DNA of 64,000 nucleotides from Brachionus manjavacas. Its lineage: Eukaryota; Rotifera; Eurotatoria; Ploima; Brachionidae. Within the stretch, counting starts at the first letter, position 1. The number at the start of each line of letters is the position of its first letter. Both the position numbers and the translations under genes were made by a program. The notes beneath the pieces are model-generated. The model was not told the DNA's origin and made no database searches. It worked only from the letters and a program-made list of their open reading frames with translations. Of this stretch, positions 56,901-64,000 are shown in pieces. The stretch covers positions 464,001-528,000 of the forward strand of contig JAHQIY010000019.1 of assembly GCA_019054805.1 (NCBI GenBank), written 5' to 3'.

Positions 56901-59900
56901 ATCTTTTTTCTCTTATTATTCATTTTTTATTTTTTATTTTTTTTTACTGAAAGAGCATTACCTCGATACAGATAAACAAATAAATAAATAAATCATTTAA
57001 AAGTTAAAAAAAAAATTTTCTAAATTCTTTTCAAATTTCCAAATTAAAATTAAATTCTTTCTATTTCACTAAAGAGTTAAATTTCAAATATGAAAATGCT
57101 TATTTTTTTTTTGAAACTGAAAAAAATATTTGAAACATCACACTTTTTCAATGTTTTTTCAACAATATAATTCAAACACAAAGAATTAAAACAATTTTTT
57201 TATTTTATTTTTTTTAAATCTTTATCAAAGTATTTTAAAAATATTTGGAATGTAAAATTTCTGTCTGAAACAACTAAATTTTAATAATAATAATAAAAAT
57301 AGTGATAATAGTTTATTAATTAATAAAAATGGCTCAAAATCCAATGTAGATTTTAACAAATCTGCTAATTTGTGTTTAGAAATAATTTTTTTTTTGAGTC
57401 TACCAAAAAAAAAATTGGGTTTCACGTGAAGTTCAGATAGCACTTATGTTTTGATTGAATTTTTTTCAATATTTTTAAAATTTCACGATTTCATGTCACG
57501 GTAAAAAATTTTTTTCGCGTGAAAGTGCAATTTTAATTTTGGCTTAAAAAAAATTTTCTTCAAGTCTTGCCCTTAATTTTAGATCTTTCTCCCTCCTTTT
57601 TTCTTTTTCAAAAAGCATTCTTTCAAAAGTCTTACCTGTACACTCCATTCATTCTCAATGGCAAATAAATTTCGACCACAAAGCATCCATTCTGTTTGAT
57701 GACATTGGGCACTCGCAATCCTGTCGGACAACTTGGCTTAGTTTGAACCACAATTTCATCTTTGTATCTAGAACAGCCCATGTTGGTGCAAGCCTCGTAT
57801 CCAAAGCTATAGTTGGTAAAAGGCTGTAGGTCTGTGCACACGAAATGGCGATCTCTCCCACTATAAACTAATTTTTTGTCCATGTACAAATTGAATTTCG
57901 TCAATATGCCATTCAGCTGGTGGGGCTCGGAGAATTTGATCGAAATTTGGTCCTCAAAAGATTCATAGAGCAGCGTTCTGAGATGCCTGGGCGTAGACTC
58001 CAGTGTGTTCACAAGCAAAAATTCTTCACTCTCGGACTCAAAGCCAGAAAAACTCACAGCCCTAACAGTCACATTGTACATTGTGTACGGCCCAAGTCCA
58101 CTAACCACTGTCTCATACGAAGAGTTAACCCTGCACTCTGTCTCCACTGGCACTATCACCACACTTTTGTTAAATCTAAAATAAACAGGCTCCAACAAGA
58201 CCGCAAAGTGAGACAGATAAAAATTTTTGTTGTTGAAGCGAATTTTGAGGCCTGTGTAAAATACTTGAAGGGTGCGCAGGCCATGGACCGGCATGGGGCG
58301 ACTACCACGAGTGGTAAAGTTGAGCTCAGGACTGCGAGTCGCGCCATGCTCGTTCACGGCCACCACGCTAACTGAATTGAATATGAACTCATCTAAAATG
58401 TCACTGTTAAAAAAGAAAAAGTGCCCAGTTCTTTGAATGGCATCAATGGTCATATTTTCCAACACTCGACTGGTACAATTGGATTTGGTCCAAACAATGT
58501 GGTATTGGTGGACAATGGCGTTGTTCAATCTCCATCTAATCGACACTTGATTAGAGTGGTTTTTTGTGGCATAGAAAATAGAGTCAAATGTGACCGGCGG
58601 GCTTTTGGTGCGCACAAAAATGCTCGCGCTTGTGAGCGCCTTTTTGTGCGGATAATTTGAATTTATGGCAAGGCGAATGGAATAGTTTGTGTTGGACATG
58701 AGACCTGTAATGTTAAATGAAGTCACTGGTTTGGTTAGATCCGGATAGGAAAATTCTAAACTTTGGCCACCTTTTTCTTTGCTCAAGAGCAAAATTTTGA
58801 TCCAAAAGCTAGCCGATGGCTGGACACAAAAGAGCAGATTTTGCCACTCGGCATTTGCGTAGCTCAGTGTCAAATATGTGGCCGAAACTTTGGCCACGCT
58901 GACCTTTAGCGTGTTCAGAAAATAAATTGAGTTTGGAAATTTGAGAGTTTTGTTGCTGCATTTGGAAAATTTTGAGTCCACTGGGGTTCTTAGTTGAACA
59001 GGCGGCGACTCCAATGCATACACACCATTGGACGCCTCGATCACATACGTGTACAGCTTGTTGGCCTCAAGACCTATGTCCTGGTGGACATAAAACTGTG
59101 TGCTTGGGTCCCTGAGTGTTGCCACTAGCATTTCGTTGCGGTATATTTTGTAAAAGGCCAAGTTTCCGTTCAGCTCAGGCTGCCACCACAAAATCTCAAC
59201 AACACTTTCATTCAGCGCATACAAAAAGGGTTTTTTGAAGTCTGATATTTGGTCCGCATCGGTGGTCACGTGACCCACAGTCGGCCCGCTGCACCCTTGC
59301 TCACTACAAACTGTCAGTTGAAATTGGTAGCGAGTGCTGGGCTTTAGATTGATTACACTAGCGGAGAAACTAGAGTTGGGTACGGTAAAAACACTGCTGG
59401 ATAGGAGAACAGGCTGAGAGAGGCCTTGGGATGGAATGGTGCCGTGTGTTAGGTTTGATTCAAAGCTGAAATAGAATTCTGTTTCTAAATCGATTTGTGG
59501 CATGGATAAGACTAATTTTTGGACAGGGTCTGGCATGGACCATTTGAGCGTGATGCTAGAACTTGACTTATGGACACGGACAGATTGGATTGGTTCTGGT
59601 TTTTTGGCAACATTTGGACTCAGTATTATTTTATTTAAATTGTCAGCACAGCCAGCTGAATTGCAGGCTTCTATTGAATATATGTATGTGTGGTCATTTT
59701 TAAAAGTTTTGTCCTCATATTGCAGCGATTTGCCGCGGTAAATTTCCCGTGAATTCCTGCTTAAAATAAAGTGAAGATTGAAATCGTTTGGTTTTAGCGG
59801 CGGGTGCCATGAGAGCAGAAGTGAATTTTCAGAGATGGAATGGGAGGTGAATTGGGAGAAAAGTTGTGGCCTGGTCACTTGGGTTCTAATGGTGTGCACT

Positions 59901-60447
59901 TGTGTTGAGCATGCTTGTCCAAATGCGTTTTCTGCACAAAGGCTGTATTCGTATAAAGTTGAAGCGTTGAGCGTCAAATCTGAATAAGCAGTCAAATTTT
60001 GTGTCGATACAAGCTGGTATTGTTGGCAAAGCATGGGCAAAGGTGGAAAAACTGGACACTGCTGCACACGGTTGGCTAGTTCATTTTTGATTTCTGAATT
60101 GCAGCAGAATTGAGTGGACGTGTTGTGATAGGGCATGTCGCCACAACAAGCATTTCCCTGACCGATGTTGTAGCCTACATCTGAACTACTTGCGCAACAG
60201 ATTTCTGTTTCACCCAGTGGAATGTAGTAGTAGTTGGAGCAGCATTTGTGGCCCGGAAGCGGGTCAAATGTGTTCGGACCACAGCATACTTTGCCAATTG
60301 GACAGTCTGGTAGCAAATTAAGTGAAATACATGCCAAACGGCGGAATACCAAGTACTTTATTCCATAGCCATTTGGTCTTGCAACTTCTTGCCATGATAC
60401 TCGAACAGAAGTTGGTCCACTAAGAGTCAAAGATAACTCAGATAGTC
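50970..60447 (-). CDS. USH2A: usherin-like receptor, C-terminal part (5' end outside window)
   Basis: Exons on the minus strand: 57636-60447, 53864-55621, 53627-53811, 51243-51642, 51117-51201 and 50970-51059. Phases match at every junction and 1,775 codons plus stop result. The first visible exon starts mid-gene. Visible order: a fibronectin-III domain holding a Cys-rich insert with repeated C-C pairs (C-C-G, C-C-S, C-C-A, C-C-G, C-C-N), a usherin hallmark as I recall it; about 16 fibronectin-III domains in all; a membrane span of about 22 residues (F-I-V-L-A-V-A-I-L-L-F); and a tail of about 55 Ser-rich residues ending K-S-T-I. Usherin is a very large ciliary or stereociliary adhesion protein whose tail binds PDZ scaffolds (harmonin, whirlin), and the K-S-T-I end fits a class I PDZ ligand. 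An AATAAA lies at 50895-50900. The laminin N-terminal region should lie beyond 64000. LINE and MULE fragments sit in the introns. Confidence 0.88.
52340..53060 (+). mobile_element. 5'-truncated CR1-like LINE in a usherin intron
   Basis: Plus-strand (antisense to the host gene) C-terminal reverse transcriptase region, open at 52447-52977: R-P-H-L-D-Y-A-V-Q-V-W-N-P, E-K-V-Q-G-R-A-T-K-I, E-R-L-A-R-L-G-L, R-R-x-R-G-D-L-I-E, F-S-N-R-V-A-P-x-W-N-R-L-P. This is the typical end of CR1/L2-like proteins. It is followed by a small hairpin (CGCC/GGCG-like) and a (TAC)n tail at about 53041-53060. It lies in the 1,984-nt intron 51643-53626. Confidence 0.85.
53070..53390 (+). pseudogene. MULE transposase N-terminal fragment
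   Basis: Plus-strand open stretch after the LINE tail. It has a stretch like F-E-F-C-M-L-E-D-F-E-T-A-D-K, then W-R-K-E, R-R-Y-S-F-H and E-G-N-C-P-V-Q, resembling the zinc-finger-like N-terminal region of MULE transposases. It is short and truncated. The call rests on pattern resemblance only. Confidence 0.4.
55622..57635. other. usherin-like intron with repeat relics
   Basis: A 2,014-nt intron. AAGGATCCA-containing blocks at about 55785-55840 and 56167-56240 are direct copies of each other, and the first starts CAGTAGTGATTTGACA like the ends of the foldback element at 13734. A plus-strand LINE-tail hairpin lies at about 56947-56990 (GAGCATTACCTC, then AAATAAATAAATAAA). No gene. Confidence 0.55.
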
Positions 60448-62699
60448 CTTGGTGCAAAAAATATTTAAAAAAAAGTCTTAATTTATTATTTATGTTGGGT
60501 CAGCTTCAAGAATTAAATCAGATTTGTTTAAATGTTCAAGTACTACAGGTCAAACAAATTATTTTCGTGCCATATTATTTAGTATTGGCTCTCAATATAT
60601 TTACATATTAAATTTAAGTTTAAGTCCCATAGAATATAATTTGAAATATAATTTGTTTATTAATAAGGGTAAAAACAATTGAATGTCTATTTTACAATTA
60701 AGCTACAGATTAAGCTTATTGAAAACATAAAAATGGCTTAGATTATTTAGAATACAAAATTCGTTCAAGTAAAAATTATACTAAAAATTTTATGGTGTAA
60801 TTTTTTGTGTTTGAATTGCAAATGCTAAATATTAGATAAGTGTTATAACCCAAATTGGATGTCATATTAAATTTGAGTTATTTTAAACAGTTACAATATT
60901 ATTTTCTTCAGTTACATTAGCTTTTATTTTCTAGTCATAATTTTTCATATATAAATGCTTGTTTTTCACTTATGAGTTTCAGATTCCATTTTCAAAAAAT
61001 AAAAGTTTATAATTTAAATTCTACTTTGTTTCTCTTATTTGGTCTCTCAACTCAACCAAGGATAAGTCATCCAATAGCCCCCGTGTACAGACTTATCAAA
61101 CAATTAATTATATAACTAAACACGGTTATAACATAAGACTCTGCAAAAACTCTGTAATTAAATTGCGCAGTTGCATGAAATACTTATTAATGACGTGCAT
61201 TTTCTTGCAAAATTGCAGAGTTTTTGCTGAGCCTTGTCTAATATTTAACATGTTTTTTGCATTAGTTAGCATTTTGCAGAGATATTTAATCAAATACCAT
61301 TCAAAAGTTGAAAAAAATATAATTTTTGATCTAATTTTTTGATATTTTCAAGTATTTTTTCATTTTAAAATAAAAAAAATAATTTTATTTTATTAACATT
61401 TTCATATTGTAAAGATTTTCTCTTTTGAAATTAGACTTTTTGGTGAAATAGAACAAGTTTAATTTTTATTTGAAAAATTGAAAAAGAAAATATGGAAAAT
61501 TCTTTTATAAAAATTTAACTTTAATTAAGAAATATAACCATCGAGTTGAATGATTGATAATTAAATCATTGATGAATTTTTTAATGAAACAAATGAATTT
61601 TCAAAATTTCAAAAATCTTAAGTCTAATAACTTAAACAATGAGCTATAGAGAATCTAATTAGTCAAAATTTTGTTTTGTATTGAAAGTGTAATAAACGTG
61701 GCTTTTATCCTTATGTGCATATACGAGTATTAATTTAAAAACTCCCGCTATGCTGTGGTTGAGAGACCAAACAATAAAAGAAACAACTTTTTAAGGATAA
61801 ATCTTTATTTGTAATAATTTGGAAACTGAAACGTGTAAGTGAAAAACAAGCATTTATTTAAGAAAAACTATGACTAAAAAATAATAACTACTGTAACTGT
61901 TGAAAATAATATTGTAATTGTTTATAACTCAAATTTTACATGACATTAAATTTAGGTTATAACAAAAGCCTCGAGTCTGCTTTATGTTCTTACACAAAGT
62001 CAAAAATTTAAAGCCAGTTGAAAGCAAAATTTAGAATAAAATGAATTCTTTTTGATTTAAATTTGGAATAAGGTAAAAAAAAACAATTTTTTTTTAAATA
62101 AGAAAATAAAATATTGAAAATTCATTAAAAAAAAATGATTTAATTATCAATCATTCAACTCGATGGTTATATTTCTTAATTAAAGTTAAATTTTTATAAA
62201 AGAATTTTCCATATTTTCTTTTTCAATTTTTCAAATAAAAATTAAACTTGTTCTATTTCACCAAAAAGTCTAATTTCAAATATGAAAATTTTTACAATAT
62301 GAAAATGTTAATAAAATAAAATTATTTTTTTTATTTTAAAATGAAAAAATACTTGAAAATATCAAAAAATTAGATCAAAAATTATATTTTTTCAACTTTT
62401 GAATGGTATTTGATTAAATATCTCTGCAAAATAACTAATGCAAAAAACATGTTAAATATTAGGACATGTTAAATAATATATAGACAAGGCTCAGCAAAAA
62501 CTCTGTAATTAAATTGCGCAGTTGCATGAAATACTTATTAATGAGGTGCCTTTTCTGCAAAATTGCAAAGTTTTTGCAGACCCTTGTCTAATATTTAACA
62601 TGTTTTTTGCATTAGTTATTTTGCAGAGATATTTAATCAAATACCATTCAAAAGTTGAAAAAAATATACTTTTTGATCTGATTTTTTTGATCCTAAACT
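60448..62699. repeat. interleaved long inverted repeats upstream of visible usherin exons
   Basis: Probably intron of the usherin-like gene. One pair of arms is about 60840-61065 and 61755-61966, with outer ends GTTATAACC and GGTTATAAC. A second set shares sequence around AATACCATTCAAAAGTTG: copy at 61134-61575, inverted copy at 62135-62475, and direct partial copy at 62480-62695. The two sets interleave, so one inserted into or recombined with the other. No coding sequence seen. Confidence 0.7.
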
Positions 62700-63260
62700 T
62701 CAAGATGCCGAATAAGTCACACTTCTGCAAAATTATTTCAACAGTGGATACATAATGGATACATAATCTTGTTAAGAAAGAAACCAAAAAATGAGACACA
62801 GTCGAAACATAGTCGAAAGAGTCTAATAAAGAGCGACAAAGCTTGTCCAATGTTTGAAGGAAAAGTCGTTCCGAGAAAGGCTAATTGCGTTGGACTTAAT
62901 GAGCTTAGAAGAACGTAGAACAAGAGGAGATCTTATTCAACTGTTCAAAATAGTCAATCATCATGAGAATTTTAACCTAATGAAAGGTGTGAACCTGGCT
63001 ACAAGTTTGAATCAGAACCTGAGAAGAAAACATAACATGAAGCTAGAGAAAGCAATTTGCAAACAAGCTACATCAAGATATAACTTTCTGACCAACAGAG
63101 TGGTTTCAAAGTGGAATGCTCTATCGCAAAGTGTTGTCAACTCAGTTACAGTTATTGGCTTAAAAGCGGGTATCGACAGAGAGTTGTTTGATATTGAAAA
63201 AAGAAAGAAACGAAAGACTGACACAGCTTTTAAAGAGCTAAATAATAAGAGAAATTAGAA
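62700..63260 (+). mobile_element. CR1-like LINE fragment
   Basis: The plus-strand frame 62854-63258 encodes the reverse transcriptase C-terminal region: E-R-L-I-A-L-D-L, E-E-R-R-T-R-G-D-L-I-Q-L-F-K, R-Y-N-F-L-T-N-R-V-V, K-W-N-A-L, ending at a TAG. It resembles the C-terminus of the LINE at 3393-3851. It is 5'-truncated and has no (TAC)n tail. Confidence 0.8.
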
Positions 63261-64000
63261 AGTCAAAAACACTTCACTTTTGCAAAACCAGTTATTAAGC
63301 ATTTTACAGAACTAAATTATTTCTATTAAAAAGATCGAATGGGAAGGAGCTTGACATCTACGATGTTTTGCAGAAAACTGTAGAATTCAGGCTGAGGGAA
63401 CTTCAAAACCATAAATCATAAATTTAATGTCGACGATAGACATTGTTTAGCAACAAAGACATCTTACAAATATTATATAGAAATGATAGAGATAAAGTTA
63501 AAGAATGGATAAGCCTCGTAGAAGCCTTGTCTTAAAACCAAAATTAGAAGTAAGCTTCTGGGTAGCGTAAAAAAATTCTAGAAGAAATGCTTTGCAGATG
63601 CTAAGAAACATAAAAATAAGAGATGAATCAGTTGCAGGTTTTGTGAAATTCAGTACAAAATGAAAAAAAGAACAGAAAAAATGTAAAAAAATTGAATAAC
63701 TTTTTTTCTAAAGGTTTAAACTTAGTTCTGTAAATGCAATTTAGTGCAACTTTCAAAGTTGCATCAAATATCGAAGCCTGCTAAATTTGCAGAGTTATGC
63801 AGAAATTAAATTTCAATATAATCGAGCGTGTTGCATTTTGAAGCTCTCGAGTATTGATTCTAATTAACCACTATTAATGAAATAATTACAACCTAATTGT
63901 GTTTATCTATAAGATATCATAATCAATTTAAAACCTTGATTTACTTCATTTGCTAAAATTAAAATGGAATTGCCACATGTCTGGCATCCTCAAAGTACTA
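63261..64000. other. A+T-rich DNA with a repeat copy
   Basis: No gene seen. About 63640-63840 holds repeat sequence shared with 49870 and, inverted, with 50455-50585. It may be intron of the usherin-like gene, whose 5' exons were not reached. Confidence 0.4.

Noticed and set aside
57920-59987. Plus-strand open frames of 69-151 codons
   Set aside because: Antisense shadows of the large usherin-like exon.

Overview
The window is animal nuclear DNA. It is very A+T-rich, with intron-containing genes whose short introns (41-57 nt) and long, transposon-filled introns start with GTAAG-type donors. There are no bacterial-style operons. Base composition, the small introns, a PAN-like + LamG-like gene fragment and the dense mix of LINEs and small inverted-repeat elements fit a monogonont rotifer such as Brachionus. 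That placement is an inference from recall, not a database match.

Four host genes can be read, all on the minus strand. (1) 467-1486: an intact single-exon fructose-1,6-bisphosphatase. (2) 6376-23386: a six-exon gene for a 1,555-residue DUF4062-like/NACHT/TPR protein, closest in layout to TTC41 or NPHP3-type proteins; all five splice phases agree and the frame closes exactly. (3) 39821-40917: a four-exon TMEM26-like eight-span membrane protein of 313 residues, with introns of 50, 48 and 57 nt. (4) 50970-60447: the last six visible exons (1,775 residues) of an usherin (USH2A)-like receptor. This part has one Cys-rich module, about 16 fibronectin-III domains, one membrane span and a short tail ending K-S-T-I, a class I PDZ ligand; the 5' part lies beyond base 64000. 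A PAN/LamG-like gene fragment at 29842-30671 carries one in-frame stop.

Most of the rest is transposons. LINEs occur at 3329-6181, 19790-20969, 24716-26545, 31110-32402, 38561-39554, 42259-46616, 48875-49672, 52340-53060 and 62700-63260. The copy at 42259-46616 is nearly complete (ORF1 with zinc knuckles, ORF2 with endonuclease and reverse transcriptase) and has a perfect 12-bp target duplication. The copy at 24716-26545 shows the inverted 5' segment typical of twin priming. DNA transposons include palindromic TA-flanked elements in the introns of gene 2, a Tc1-like copy, pogo/Tigger-like ends, a hAT-like element, a Mutator-like MITE with 9-bp duplications, MULE transposase remnants and piggyBac-like ends. 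Several are nested in one another.

The most unusual observation is a second copy of the 3' end of the usherin-like gene (last part of the membrane-span exon, both tail exons, their introns and the poly(A) signal). It lies 27 kb away, just upstream of the NACHT/TPR gene, on the same strand. I found no sign of a new multi-gene defence or metabolic system.
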